DNA of 64,000 bases from Arthrinium phaeospermum (Eukaryota > Ascomycota > Sordariomycetes > Amphisphaeriales > Apiosporaceae): contig QYRS01000004.1 in assembly GCA_006503535.1 (NCBI GenBank), positions 2,480,001-2,544,000 of the forward strand, read 5' to 3'. Positions within the stretch are counted from its first letter, which is position 1. Each line of letters starts with the position of its first letter. Of the stretch, positions 1 to 11,280 are shown in pieces. The translations under genes and the position numbers were made by a program. Under the pieces are notes generated by a model. It ran no database searches. It was not told the origin of the DNA and was given only the letters and a program-made list of their open reading frames with translations.

Positions 1-78
1 CTTGAGTCGACAGATAGCTTTCAAACACTATTAAGCTAATAACTCGACATCGAACAGAGGAAGAGGGATACATTTATC

Positions 79-1557
79 CTAAACCGAGCCACCGGCCATA
101 TACGCCTGGTAGGCTTCCTTTATCCGGCCCAAGGCAATCTCCAGTCTCTCCGGCTCCACAGCAAACGAGACACGCATCCAGCCCTTGTACTCTTGGGGCA
201 TTCCGTCGTCCGTAGCCGAGAAGAACAGGATGCCGCGCTTCTGGTAGAAGGCCACGGCGGCCTTCTCGTCGGCCCGCGTCTGGCTACGGGGCGCCAGCCG
301 AGCCAGCACGAACGTCGCCGCCTCGCACGGGAGATACTCGATAGCGTTGTCCTCGAAGAGCGCCCGCACCCGGTCGTACGCCACCGCGAGCCGCGACGCG
401 TTCCGGTGTAACAGGTCGGGCAACTGCGGGGAGGTGAGGAGCGCCCGCGCGAACAAGATGGAGAGGTTCGAGACGCTAGTGTGTGCCACGAGTGCGATCG
501 AGTCCCGTACGTCCTTGTTGCGCGTCACGACAGTTCCCTGAGTCTAGTCAGTGTCCATCTGTACTTCTGTGTCTACTTAATTGCTGAGAAAAGCAAGCGA
601 AGGAAACGGAGGCGCAAACGTCGATTGGTCAAAAACTTACAATTCGCGCTCCCGTCGCGCCTAGGTCCTTACTCATGCTCCAGATTACGTGGACCCGGCC
701 AGGATCGCATCCGTGGGCGGCAGGGTCGACGGCGAGGGCCGAAGAGAATTTGCGCGGTTGGCGCAGGTCCTTGCACCCATGCTCACTAAGTGCGAAGACC
801 TCGTCCGAGATTAGATGGAGGTCATGGCGCTGGCAGAACTGCATCAGGTCAATCAGGTTCTGGCGGGTGTAGCAGCAGCCCAGCGGGTTGTGCGGGTTGG
901 TCAGGACCACGGCCCGGACGGGGACGCTGGCCTCCCGCAAGCCACGCTCCAGCGTCGGGATCATGCTGGCGCCGAAGACGTCATCGAGGCTGCTGACGCC
1001 CACGGGGATCGGCACGGCGCTCGTGTGCAAGCTGAGGAAGACCTCGTAGGCACCTGGTCCTGGTATTCAGTAAGGTTGCCGAGCAAGGAGTTGGGTGGCG
1101 CTCTGACCTGCATGATATGGACAAGGGATGAGAATGCCTTCTCCCGGATCGCAAAGACTCCACGCCAGGCCGTCAAGCGCACCAGCCGCTCCTGACGTCA
1201 AGACAATATTCGCATTGTCCACCGGCTTGAAAGGGGCGAAATACTCATTGAAGAGAGACGCGAGAGCTCCAAGGAGTCTTGCCTCTCCCCAGAACCCGTG
1301 CGGCCAGTTGAGGTCCTAGCAGTATGCATCAGTGCCATTGTCCTCCCAGTGGGTAGGGGACTTTGATTCACCTTGTCTGTGGCCTTTGTTGCGACCGCTT
1401 CCCGGAAGATGTCGAGGACGTCATCTCGAAGGATGTAGTTTTCGGCAAATGAAAGATCGATCCAGCTGCTATCGTCTACCACCTCGGTAAGCGAGACAGG
1501 GAGGTGGCCAATGAAGGCACCCACATTCAGAGCCCCTCTTCTAGACAGGGCGGCCAT
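79..1557 (-). CDS. ACC-synthase-like PLP-dependent aminotransferase (class I/II)
   Basis: Four exons fit: 1557-1372, 1315-1108, 1053-641 and 537-79, giving 421 residues, the usual size for fungal ACC-synthase-like aminotransferases. The fold-type I signature is clear: a substrate-side region WIDLSFAENYILR near residue 32, TSGAAGAL in the cofactor-binding part, the NPHNPLGCCY loop, ISDEVFAL, and SMSKDLGATGARIG with the Schiff-base lysine at about residue 260. Such enzymes act on the amino group or alpha carbon of amino acids or SAM; true ACC synthase activity cannot be assumed, because many fungal members lie in secondary-metabolite loci and act as transaminases or lyases. It is divergent from the UbiA gene across about 600 bp, so co-regulation is plausible. 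No truncation is seen. The family call is firm; the substrate is unknown. Confidence 0.88.
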
Positions 1558-2160
1558 GGTGAGGTTACGGAGGCCGAACAGGTGTGATGGGTGAGATGGG
1601 ATGCGCTAACGAGGGTACGGAAACGGGACGGGGGTTCTCGAGGTGTAGGGTCGCAGATGAGAGCAATACCACAGCCAGCAAGATTTATATCCATGATTCC
1701 AAGACGAAAATAGAAATATGACATCGAGGGTTGGGATCAACTGATTCGGAGTTGGAAGTCCTCATCCGGTAAGCTACGACGAGTTATCTGTTTCCCGAAT
1801 TGGGGGCCAGCGGCTCGGTCTGCCTTCCCCATCTTCTTTCCAGCTCCGGGAGGTTGGTCTGACATACATATGCAGTGTGACTCCGGGCTGAGGCCGACAC
1901 GAATCCACAATGACCCAAGGCAGACACCCAAGGCAGACACTTCGGTGGATAAGACATAATCAAGGCGGCAAGACTCCTGCATCAAGAGACAGACACATTA
2001 ACGTTATGTATATAGGGATATAACCCGCGGCACAGGGGCCTAGGTAGGCAGATCGACTATAGGGTGACGTGCGCATCTATTTGAATGACAACATCTCGTC
2101 ACAGCCACTAAGAAGCTTTTTCCATATACATCCATATACACTAGGTGACCAATTATCACA
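1558..2160. promoter_or_regulatory. Divergent intergenic region between aminotransferase and UbiA genes
   Basis: About 600 bp separate two start codons that face away from each other. No convincing ORF lies here. A 13-base direct repeat, cccaaggcagaca, occurs twice around 1914-1940. The region is the likely shared promoter; no specific factor site is recognised. Confidence 0.5.
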
Positions 2161-3288
2161 ATGCTCAGAGGACAGCATTCTTCCCTTGCGGGCAAGCCGT
2201 GGCACTCCCACCTCCCGGATGCCGTCCTACCATACCTCCAGCTGATGCGGCTGGACCGTCCCAACGGGTACTGGTACTTCTGGTTCCCGCACGCCTTCGG
2301 GACGCTGTGGGCCGCAACCCAACAGCGCTCGCCGCCGCAGGACCTGGTACGCGCCAACCTGGTGCTGCTCTGGGGCGTGCTGGTGATGCGCGGGGCGACG
2401 TGCACGTGGAACGACACGGCCGACGTCGAGTTCGACCGGCAGGTGTCACGGTGCCGCAACCGCCCACTGGCGCGCGGCGCCGTCTCGGTCGTGCAGGCTC
2501 ACCTCTTCACCGCGGCGCAGACCCTCGTGTCGGTCGCGACGCTCGCGCTGCTGCCCCCGCTCTGCGCCGTCTACGCCGTCCCCGCCGTCGTCGGCTGGTT
2601 CGCCTACCCCCTCGCCAAGCGCGTCACCTACTACCCCCAGGTCGTCCTCGGCTTCCCCATGGCTTGGGGCATCTACATGGGCGCGGCTTCCATGGGCGCC
2701 GACCCGCTGCGCCTGGCGCCCCTGCTGGAAGCCCTGGCTACTGCCGCCGCTGCTGTGGCCGATCCTCATCATACCGCCGCTGCATCGATGCCGTGGTGGC
2801 AGCCGACCCTGGCCTCCTTGGCCGAAATCCGGGTTGATTGGCCCCTCGCCGTCTTCTACGTCGCCAACGTGATCTGGACGCTGCTGTACGAGCTCGTGTA
2901 CTCGCACCAGGACGCAGCCGAGGACGCCGCAGCCGGCGTCAAGAACCTGGTCCTGCTGTACGCGGTCTCACGTCCCGAGAAAGAGGCCACCAACAGCCCA
3001 AAGCCGGTGGCGCCGCGCTTTGGCACCATGCCTCTGCTGTGCCGGCTCGCCGTGGCACAGATGCTTCTACTGGCCGCGAGCGGCGCCATGGCCGGTTTCG
3101 GGCTCGGTTACAACGCCGCCGCGGTGGCGGGAACCGCGGCCGCCCTGGCGACCATGCTGAGCCGCGTGCATCTGGAGGAGCCCGAGTCCTGCGCTTGGTG
3201 GTTCAAGGTTGGGAACATCCGATATGCGGGAGGTGCCATGGTAGTGGGTCTGGCAGCTGAGTATGTAAGCCGACTCTTGCTCGAGTAG
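2161..3288 (+). CDS. UbiA-family aromatic prenyltransferase (integral membrane)
   Basis: A single open exon of 375 residues starts at the first ATG. The two Asp-rich, Mg-prenyl-diphosphate binding motifs of the UbiA superfamily are present: NDTADVEFD at 84-92, followed by RPLARG at 101-106, and YSHQDAAEDAAAGVKN at about 247-262, equivalent to the second DxxxD of COQ2. Several hydrophobic segments fit the multi-helix bundle. The family transfers an isoprenyl chain to an aromatic acceptor. COQ2 does this for ubiquinone, and fungal meroterpenoid enzymes do it for polyketide or shikimate-derived aromatics. The high GC, intronless gene beside an NRPS-like gene and an aminotransferase favours a biosynthetic paralogue over housekeeping COQ2; no mitochondrial presequence is evident. 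A linker rich in Ala at about 186-220 is unusual. It converges on the rhodopsin-domain gene, only 136 bp apart. Confidence 0.9.
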   Translation: MLRGQHSSLAGKPWHSHLPDAVLPYLQLMRLDRPNGYWYFWFPHAFGTLWAATQQRSPPQDLVRANLVLLWGVLVMRGATCTWNDTADVEFDRQVSRCRNRPLARGAVSVVQAHLFTAAQTLVSVATLALLPPLCAVYAVPAVVGWFAYPLAKRVTYYPQVVLGFPMAWGIYMGAASMGADPLRLAPLLEALATAAAAVADPHHTAAASMPWWQPTLASLAEIRVDWPLAVFYVANVIWTLLYELVYSHQDAAEDAAAGVKNLVLLYAVSRPEKEATNSPKPVAPRFGTMPLLCRLAVAQMLLLAASGAMAGFGLGYNAAAVAGTAAALATMLSRVHLEEPESCAWWFKVGNIRYAGGAMVVGLAAEYVSRLLLE

Positions 3289-3424
3289 GCGGGAAACACG
3301 GCTGAACTGCTATCTGGGTCTGGCTTTATAGAGAAGATTTTGACGTATTTTGTATTTAAGCACCTAATACACCCTTGTTCTCGAATTTAAGCTCGATACT
3401 CTTCAAATCCTTAGCAAATACCTT

Positions 3425-4762
3425 TTAAGCAACCTCCCGGCCATGTACAGGCAACATGGAATCCTCACTGGCATCGGTCATCCGGGAACTTGGGTGCTGG
3501 TCACGCCCCATCTCCGGCTGCTCGCGACTAGGGCCGTCATTGGCCAGCTTGTCTGATTTCCGGACATCCGACAACTGGTACGACTGAGACCTTGCTGACC
3601 TGAGCTTCGACCTGGATGAGCCGACTGTCTCCCTGATGAACCTGGCAGCAGGGGCCCAGAGCGGGTTAAGCGCGGGGACGCTCCCGACCATAATTGCGAT
3701 GTTTCGCTCCATGCCAGACCACGTGAGGCCGAGCACGGTGCTGTACGACGCATCAGGCAGCAAGCCAGGCGGTGGGTGCAGTTGCGTGCCTGTCTCCACC
3801 GTGCGTATAACAGCGAAAACCCCGGTGCTATTTGGTGAAAAGTTAGTCATCACCGACCTGGGGAAAATTCTTTGAAGAAGAGTAAGAGGGAAGGAAAGAA
3901 ATAAAGAAAAGTAGATGGCTCACACTACACCGAGAGCCATCAGGCCAAGCACGAGAGCCTTTCTCTTTCTCTCAATTTGCAGCTTGCTCAAGAAGAACAC
4001 GGGGTAAACTGCCAGAAAGAAGTCCGAGAAAGCAGAAAAGGCTGACAGCACCGTCACACCAAGTCAGTATCCGACTATTATAACGGCGTTCTCTTAGTAG
4101 ATGCGTATTTGGGTGGACAACGTACCTCCTTGAAGGATAAAGAAAGCAAGCTTCTTGTCGATGGACCAGCACGACCCCGGCAGCATGGGATCCCAAGTCT
4201 TAGCAATGGGATTGCAGGCGGTGTAGAAGGTGACGACGACGACGGTGTTGACGGCGAGGGTCAGGATCGCGGTGGTCCACAGCAGGGCGCGGTGGACTTT
4301 GTTGGCCGAGCCCTGGAGCACGCGCATGTACGAGGCGACAATGGACAGCTTCGCGAAGCTGATGGCCTCGACGCAGAAGACCTGGGCCAGGATGCTGTAG
4401 TACTGCTGGTCTATCCTGTGCTGGGGGCTAAGATAGAAGTAATGGCGGCCCAAGCCATGGTCTGTCGCGACAAAGTCGATGATGGTGGCGGCGAGCGCCT
4501 GGGCCTGCGATGGGAGAGGACGGGCATGAGAGAGGGCTCGTCGAAGACACACAAGATCGTCAAAAGGGAACCAGCCACATACCAGCGCAAACACCATCAG
4601 ATAGTCATCCCACCCTCTCTGTGAGTACCTCCAGCGCGCGAAGCATCGCAGCGCGACGATGATGGCGGCGGCCAGGAACGTCACGGTGGTGCCCACCTCC
4701 AGCTTCCAGCCAATATGGACGTCTCCGCCGGGAGGTGGTTGAGGCTTGGTCGGTGCCGACAT
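3425..4762 (-). CDS. Fungal rhodopsin-domain integral membrane protein
   Basis: Four exons fit: 4762-4583, 4504-4126, 4041-3924 and 3827-3425, giving 359 residues. The protein has the layout of the fungal rhodopsin-like domain family: an N-terminal helix TVTFLAAAIIVALRC, then RGWDDYLMVFAL, with WDD typical of the family, and later helices including LSIVASYMRVL, AVNTVVVVTFYTACNP and AFSAFSDFFLAVYPVFFLSK. It ends in a hydrophilic Ser/Arg-rich cytosolic tail. A cysteine in FYTACNP and another in GSCWS are the positions usually conserved on the outer face. The family has no retinal lysine that can be inferred here, and its role is mostly unknown. Such genes are common in and near biosynthetic loci but also dispersed elsewhere, so membership of the cluster is uncertain. 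Confidence 0.8.
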
Positions 4763-5545
4763 GCTCTGCCCTGGGTAGAGGGTAAACGTGTTGGTACGAG
4801 GAAAAGTTGGGCACTAGGTAATGGGCTGGACAATGCTGGCGACTGTACGCACGCACAGGCAGGACGATATAATGGCTTACTTTTTCCTCCACGTTTGCTC
4901 GAGAAATATTTGGCGCCGGCCGCCTGTTACACCTCTCAGTCTACTATTAAGCATCTAGAGACAGTTCACTATTGCCTGGATCAAAAGTACTGAGATATTT
5001 TTAGCACCCAATAACATCACTTACACGGTGTTGCTTACCAACACCGGGGGAATACACCGGAGGAATACACCGGATGGGGCATCTGCACACCCACCCACAG
5101 CCAAGACCAGATCGACGGAGCCAATACCAGTCAAGCCCTGGAAGGGAAAGCTTGGTTGAGCCAAGTTGAGGCGGCACGGTTCTAGGCAAACAACACCGAA
5201 CGGACATGCGGCCGAGGTTACCTACTTCACATGAGCCAGGGTACCATACCACCCCTTCCTTACAGGATGGATATACGAGGCATCGGCGATGTAACCCATT
5301 TATGGGCGGAGCAATAGCGATCCCGCTTACGTGAGATGTGCTACGATCATGCATAATCAGCATCGACCCAGATTTCTCGTCCTGCGGGAAATGCACTAGA
5401 TACACCAACTTCCAACACGCATGTGGCCGTGGAGAACTGGTGTATTTTTGCCCTCCGCTGGAAGCGGACGCTGTGCTAACTAAATCTAGACTATAGTCCC
5501 CGCGTGGAAGCCGTTGCAGCTTTTCCCGTCACCGCGCTTGCCGCA
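4763..5545. other. Intergenic, no gene seen; short tandem repeat
   Basis: This stretch is upstream of the rhodopsin-domain gene and downstream of the hydrolase gene. ORFs here look random. A roughly 13-base unit based on aatacaccgg is repeated in tandem at about 5039-5075. Confidence 0.4.
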
Positions 5546-6613
5546 TTAAGCCGAGCCCTCCACCTTCTTGACCAGCTCCTCGAGCTCCTTGGCGACGAAC
5601 GGCGGGTTATCCTTCTGGACGAAGTGTCCGGTACCGGGGGCGATCAGTGGCCCTTTGGCCCGGTCTGGGTCGGTGAGAAGGCAGAGACCCTCGTTGTACT
5701 TCTGCCACATACTATTTGCGTGCCGGGGTCAGTGGGCGCTTATGCGCGTAAGAAATCAGGCGCTCACTCACGGCTGGGTGTACATGGCAGCCATGCCAAT
5801 AGGGATCTTCATCATGGCCCACTCTTCCTTGGAGAATTGCTCAAGCTCATGGCCGACGACGGTAATCCAAGGGCCCTTGTCCGAGTATGTCTTGGATCCC
5901 TTCAGCTTGGGCTTGGATGGGTCAGGAAGCATGTTCTTGATCTCCCGTCGGTCAAAGCCCTCCGGGTTCTTCGCTGCGGGTGAGAAGATGGTAGTCATCT
6001 TGGTGTAGGCGGCTTCGTACACATCACGCGCAGTGCCGAGAGGAACCATGGTCTCCAGGTTGAAGGACGGGTCCTTCGGGTTCGGCCAGATGCTCTCATA
6101 GTCAGTGTTGCCCGGGTTGGAGTCCAGGAAGAGGATTCCTTCCACGACAGTAGGGTATCTAGCTCGAATACATAAGCAATTAGCCATAGCGAGTTGAACC
6201 AGCAAAGTGTTGGATCAGTACCTATCAGCATATCGTCGTGCGACGTGCGCACCGATACTGTTGTTCACGAAGATAATGCGCGAGTTACGATCCCGAGATA
6301 GAATCTGAATCAGCTCGTGGAGGTCGTCGGTGACATCATCCAGCGTGTGGGCGTAGCCGGGATCCTTGGTTGGCCAGGTCTCTCGAGGATCTCGGGCCGA
6401 AGCGCCCTGGCCATAGCGGTCGTAGGTAAGCAGCCATGGCTTTGGGGAAACGCTCGACTGCCGGAAGAGCTCGATGGTCGGTTTCCAAACGCCCTGTGCG
6501 AGACCGAGGCCGTTCAGGAAGACGACAAGCAGATTGCTTGCATCGTCTCCTGGGATCAGCTCATAGGCCAAAGTGGCGTCTGGCTTGGAGGGGAGAGCGA
6601 CAGTGGAAGTCAT
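5546..6613 (-). CDS. Alpha/beta-hydrolase fold protein
   Basis: Three exons fit: 6613-6222, 6158-5772 and 5711-5546, giving 314 residues. The alpha/beta-hydrolase layout is readable: VVFLNGLGLA is the oxyanion-side loop, LLTYDRYGQGAS follows strand beta4, the nucleophile elbow IIFVNNSIGAH places Ser at about 119, and APGTGHFVQKD gives the catalytic His at about 289. An acid in FLDSNPGN or in the YNEGLCLLTDPD region completes the triad. The elbow reads N-x-S-x-G instead of the usual G-x-S-x-G. No signal peptide is seen, so a cytosolic esterase, lactonase or thioesterase-like role is likely. It is divergent from the adenylation-thiolation gene across 848 bp. That neighbour lacks a release domain, so a trans-acting hydrolase is an attractive but unproven idea. 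Confidence 0.82.
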
Positions 6614-7461
6614 GTTGAAATGGAGTCAGAAGGATTGCAATTGGTGATGGTACTTTGACTGAGACTGAGCGAGAAGACATGTATGCCAAGGGAACCCGCC
6701 TTAAAGTAAGTCAGGAACGAAGAAAGCCTCTCTCAGTTGGTTCTATCATATGTGAGGTCATGGTTGGGAGCGGGACCAAGGCAAGGGATAACTATTTGAT
6801 GTCAGCAATACATCCTGGTCGCAACCTAGCCGGGGGTCAGATTTCTGGTGAGCCGTGTGCGCCTTCAGAACTCCCGATTGTCCCGGTAGCCAATGCCAGG
6901 CAGATTCTACCAACTCACGGATGTTGCATCGGCGCATTCGCGCTGCGTGTCAGATTGTGTGGCAACACGGTCTAAGGCTACCATTGACGAGACGCGGGTG
7001 GATGCAGCTCGTGAGATATTACGCCCCGCGCCACCACCAAAAATTGCCCAATCATATCATACATCACATTATTATATGACTGCAGCAGGCTGCAGTTTTC
7101 GATATTCGGAGCTCTTGCTACTTTTTCGGTGACGTTTGTGACGGAAGGTAAAGCGTCGCATCCAGTGATGACTGCAGCTGGAGGGGCAGTTGGGGGCCAT
7201 GCATGCTTCGTCATCGCCTTCCCGGTTCAAGACATGCTAGGCTGTGTGGGACTATCGTAGATGTGACCAACACGGCATCGCTACATTCTCCAATATAGGC
7301 AATAGGTGTTGGGGGCTAAACACTACTGATGTAATGGATTGACTGGCTGCCTTCATCGTCGGCCGCTTGGTGATCCGCCAACGTACGATATAGTTACGGC
7401 ATAGAAACATATACCCATCAGTATTGTCGTTGCAGCACCCATCTACTCCATCCCGTTGACA
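6614..7461. promoter_or_regulatory. Divergent intergenic region between hydrolase and NRPS-like genes
   Basis: About 850 bp lie between two outward-facing starts. The ORFs are short and unconvincing. It is the probable two-way promoter for the pair. Confidence 0.45.
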
Positions 7462-9655
7462 ATGACGAGAGAAGTTACCAACCCGCAGGCAGAGTGGCAG
7501 ACGCCGCCGCCTCAGTGCGGACGACGCCTGCCACCCGTGCTTCTAGATGAGATTGCGGCCCAGGACCCAGAGCGCGTGCTCTACTCCGTCGCCAAGACGG
7601 ACAAGATGCGCGACGGCTTCCAGGACATCACCTACAAGACCGTCGCCAACGCGGTGAATCGCGCTGCCCACTGGCTCAAAGAGACATTGGGAACGGAGAA
7701 GTCCCGGGTGTTCTGCTATCTGGGGCCCCTTGATCTGCGTTATATGATTCTCGTCATGGCTGCCCCCAAAGCTGGACATACTGTATGTCACCCCTCTCTG
7801 CATTGCCGTCAAGCTTCCAGCTAATCACCAAGACCCAAAGGCCTTCTTCACTTCTCATCGGAACAGTCTGGAAGCCCATATCTCCCTGGTCCAACGAGCA
7901 GGCTGTTCCGCTCTGCTCGTGCCAAGAGAGCCCCCGCCCATGGCTCGTCACATCCTGAGCGGCTGGGCGATGGACAGTGTCATCACCCCAGATCTGGACT
8001 ACTTTCTCGATCAACAGCCGGTTGAGATCGTCCCGTTCACGAAGTCGTTCGATGAGGTCAGGGATAAGCCATTTTGCATCCTGCACACGTCTGGGTCGAC
8101 CGGCATCCCCAAGCCTGTGCCTGTCACCTACGGCTCGTACGGCGGCATGGACGCCCAGCTCCTGATCCCGTCCCTGGGCCACAAGCCCACCTTCCTGAGC
8201 TTCGCGCAGGGGAAGCGCATCTTCTTCGCGCTGCCCGTGTTCCACGCCGCCAGCCTCAATTGGACGGTGGGCATCGCCCTGTTCGCGGGCGTAACCTGCG
8301 TCCTGCCCCCGCCGGCGCCGCTGACGGCCGGCCTGGCGAGCGACATCTTCGAGCACTCGGGGTGCAGTGGCGCCGTCATGGCGCCCTCGCTCGTTGTCGA
8401 CTGCTACAACAACGACGCGTACTGCGTGCGCATGCTGCAGAGCCTGCGCTTCATTGTTTACGGCGGCGGCATGCTGCCCGAGGAGATCGGCGACGTCCTC
8501 TGCCGCCGCATCCGGCTGCTGACGCTGATGGGGTCCTGCGAGACAGCGCTGCTTCCCCACCAGCTGCTCGAGGACCCGCGCGACTGGGAGTACATCTCGC
8601 TGAGTCCCTGTCTCGGCGCCGTCTTCCGGGACGACCGCGACAGGCTCGGCAACCTGACCATCGTGCGCGAGGACAAGTACGCCCTGCAGCAAGGCGTCTT
8701 CTCCACCTTCCCCGACAAGCAAGAGCACGCCATGGGCGACCTCTTCGAGCCGCACCCCGTCAAGCCTGGGCTGTGGCGGTTCCGCGCCCGGGCAGACGAT
8801 ATCATCTCCTTCACCACGGCCGAGAAGCTGAACCCCTCCACGATGGAGAGCACCATCCAGGCTCACCCGCTCGTGCGGTCCGCCGTCATCGGCGGCCAGG
8901 GCCAGTTCCAGGCGTCCCTCCTCCTGGAACCCCGCGTGTACCCGCAGGGCCCGGAGGCGGAGCAGGCCTTTATCGACCAGGTCTGGCCGAGCGTCGCCCA
9001 GGCGAACCGGGACTGTCCCGCCCACGGCCGCATCATGAAGGGCTTCGTGATCCTCACCGACCCCGCGAAGCCCCTGCCGCACGCGAGCAAGGGCACGGTG
9101 CAGCGCCATGCCGTGTTCAAGCTGTACGAGGCCGAGTTCAAAGCCCTGTACGAGCGCATGTCGCGATTCGACCCGGCCAAATCATGGGAAACCAAGGGCG
9201 GCGAGCCCCAGGCATCTGACGAGATGAGCCGCATGATCGAGGCCATCGTCGAGCGCAAAGTTTCGACAGCCCTGGATCGCTTCGCAGCGGCACTGCAGGC
9301 TGCCGCTGACCAGCTCCGCTCGACAACTGTTTCTTCGGCCCTTGATACTATTACGCAACAGGTACAACAGTCGAATGGTTCCATGAATGGCGCGAATGGC
9401 AATGCAAACAGTGCAGCCACTAGACGGCTGCGTCGGATCATCTACGACACGCTAGCCGAGAACCTAGACATTGCCAATCTCGAGGATGACACCAATCTCT
9501 TCGAGTTCGGGCTGGACAGCCTGCAGGTTGTGTCGCTTCTTACCGTGATCAACGCTTTTATTATCAAGTCCGAGCAGCGTGCGGATCTCATAGAAAGGGA
9601 GGCTATCTACTCGAACCCGACCGTTACGCAACTAATTGCGTCAGTTATTGTATAA
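7462..9655 (+). CDS. NRPS-like adenylation-thiolation didomain protein without release domain
   Basis: Two exons, 7462-7782 and 7841-9655, give 711 residues. The adenylation domain spans roughly 20-560: A3-type LHTSGSTGIPKPV at about 188-200, FALPVFHAASLNWT, FIVYGGGMLPEEI, LMGSCETA as the A5-like site, then GLWRFRARADDIISFTTAEKLNP as the A7/A8 region. A low-complexity Asn/Gly/Ser linker leads to a carrier domain with LFEFGLDSLQ, phosphopantetheine Ser at about 667. The protein stops only 44 residues after that Ser. The sequence style matches fungal adenylate-forming reductases, whose usual order is A-T-reductase, but no NAD(P)-binding domain follows in any frame just downstream. It should activate a carboxylic acid and hold it as a thioester. 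Release would need a partner protein. The start is the first ATG in good context. Confidence 0.88.
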
Positions 9656-10378
9656 ATACTTATTATTTTTAATTAATAAGCTATCTACGCTAGTACTAGG
9701 GTCGGTGACGACCTGGGAATTCTCGGTGTTGTATGTCGTCTTTTAACTTTTTGGCTGCCCTACATGAGATATTCGGTCACGGCATCAACAGAGACGATGT
9801 GAGCAATTGCCTTGGTTACCGTCCAAGCTCGGGTCGTCGGTAGTTCCAAGTAGAAGGAAAGAATACCTAAGTTTCGTCGGAGACTGCCGTTCGGTCTCCG
9901 GTATCTGGCGTGCGAGTTGGACGTTATTGACCTGTTTACTGTTGCAGTGGTTCAGTTTCTCTTTTCTTCCAATTCAATTCTAAAGCCTCCAAGCTCAATT
10001 TTGTCCTTGACCACCGTTGTCTCGATCTGAATCGTCGTCTGAACCGAAACCCCCCACTAGTCATGTCATTGCCGGGTACTCCGGAAGCTGTGGTTCAAGG
10101 TGCTTCCGTCCGCCGCGTTGTCGATCCACGATATAATTGGTGAGCTGTTCTATCAAGCACTATTTGATGAGAACTACGATCCGATACTTGATCTGAGGCT
10201 CGCTTCGTCCGATCCCGACTCCGCGATCTTGTCCAGTGTCTTGTCGTACCGTAGGCCAGTACGCGCCTGCCTGGATACGTACGATGTAGTTTTCTTCTCC
10301 AGAGGCATCATTACTGAGTATTATTCATTATCCTGCCGATTCGCCACGTTCGAGTAATTCATCCCGGCATTCCTTTGA
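9656..10378. other. Gene-poor region after the NRPS-like gene
   Basis: No supported gene. The stretch was checked for remains of a reductase domain and none is visible. A short ORF at 10100-10357 and an ATG with fair context near 10062 give peptides with no recognisable family, so neither is annotated as a gene. Confidence 0.4.
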
Positions 10379-11280
10379 CTACTGTTCCAACTCAAGGTCC
10401 TCCAGATCCCACTCCTCGGAGGGCCAGAAACGCGGTACTTCTCGAATATCCCGACATTTCTGTCCCCAGGCCGTAACCGGCGGCATCAATTGCGCTGGTG
10501 CCACGACTCCTTCGCCTGCGGGCCCGTCGCCGATGCTTCTTCGTCCTCTGGAGCGACACCACACGAATGTGGCCAGAGGCGAAACTCGCAGATGATTGTC
10601 CGACCCTGGAAGACTTGCTGGCTTTCCTCTAGCTTCCCAAACTTGTTCTCCACCCAGTGGTCTTCCGCAAACACCCAGAACCACACGGTCAAATATTGCC
10701 AGCGGAAACGGTGCTTTGATTTGATAGACTCAGTGCCGCGAGGGAGAGAGTGGCCAAACACATCTTTCATGCTATTGTACCACATCTGCTTCATTGAATC
10801 ATCTTTCTGCGGTACTAGGAAGGCAGCGAAGGTCACACGGCACCCCATGGCCGCCTTCGGGGTCTGGTGGATATGTTCAAAGGTAAGAAATCGTAACGTC
10901 GACGATTAAGCGCTGTCCAAGGTCAGATATCTCAGGGCTGAGCCAACACTCGAGACAATCTTGCAATATACCGTCGTTCTCGGGCAGGTTTTGCAAGAAA
11001 TCGGCGCAGGCAGCAGAGGACTTGGAATTTCTTCAAGTCATCCAGCGTTCGCCAGACTACGTTTACGAAAGGCCAGTCAGAAAACATGCAATTCTTTCCC
11101 GATTCGGATGAAACTCACCAGTCATGTACGCTGTCTGCGCAGGATTTTCCACCCTTCTTCCCAGCGATGCCCTCGAAACACCTTCAACGTCCGCAAGGGG
11201 GCCGACATGCACATCCGTATGGGTTACTGGCCATGTTGGCCACTCCTGCTCAAGTGGTAGGTGGAGTCGTGTCCAGGTAA
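10379..11280 (-). pseudogene. Probable degraded gene, family not recognised
   Basis: Protein-like segments run along the minus strand but in different frames. One at about 11280-11120 ends at a good GTGAGT donor. A second at about 11025-10890 contains CADFLQNLPENDG and ECWLSPEISDLGQRL. A third at about 10885-10486 contains TFEHIHQTPKAAMGCRV and FRWQYLTVWFWVF. A fourth at about 10500-10379 ends WDLEDLELEQ then stop. The second-to-third and third-to-fourth changes need single-base frame shifts near 10885-10900 and 10485-10520 with no splice consensus to explain them. I do not recognise the family. A gene with unusual introns or sequencing errors is the alternative. Confidence 0.35.

Noticed and set aside
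7754..9109. 451-codon minus-strand ORF opposite the A-T gene
   Set aside because: Antisense shadow of a GC-rich coding exon; composition dominated by Arg, Glu, Gly and His.
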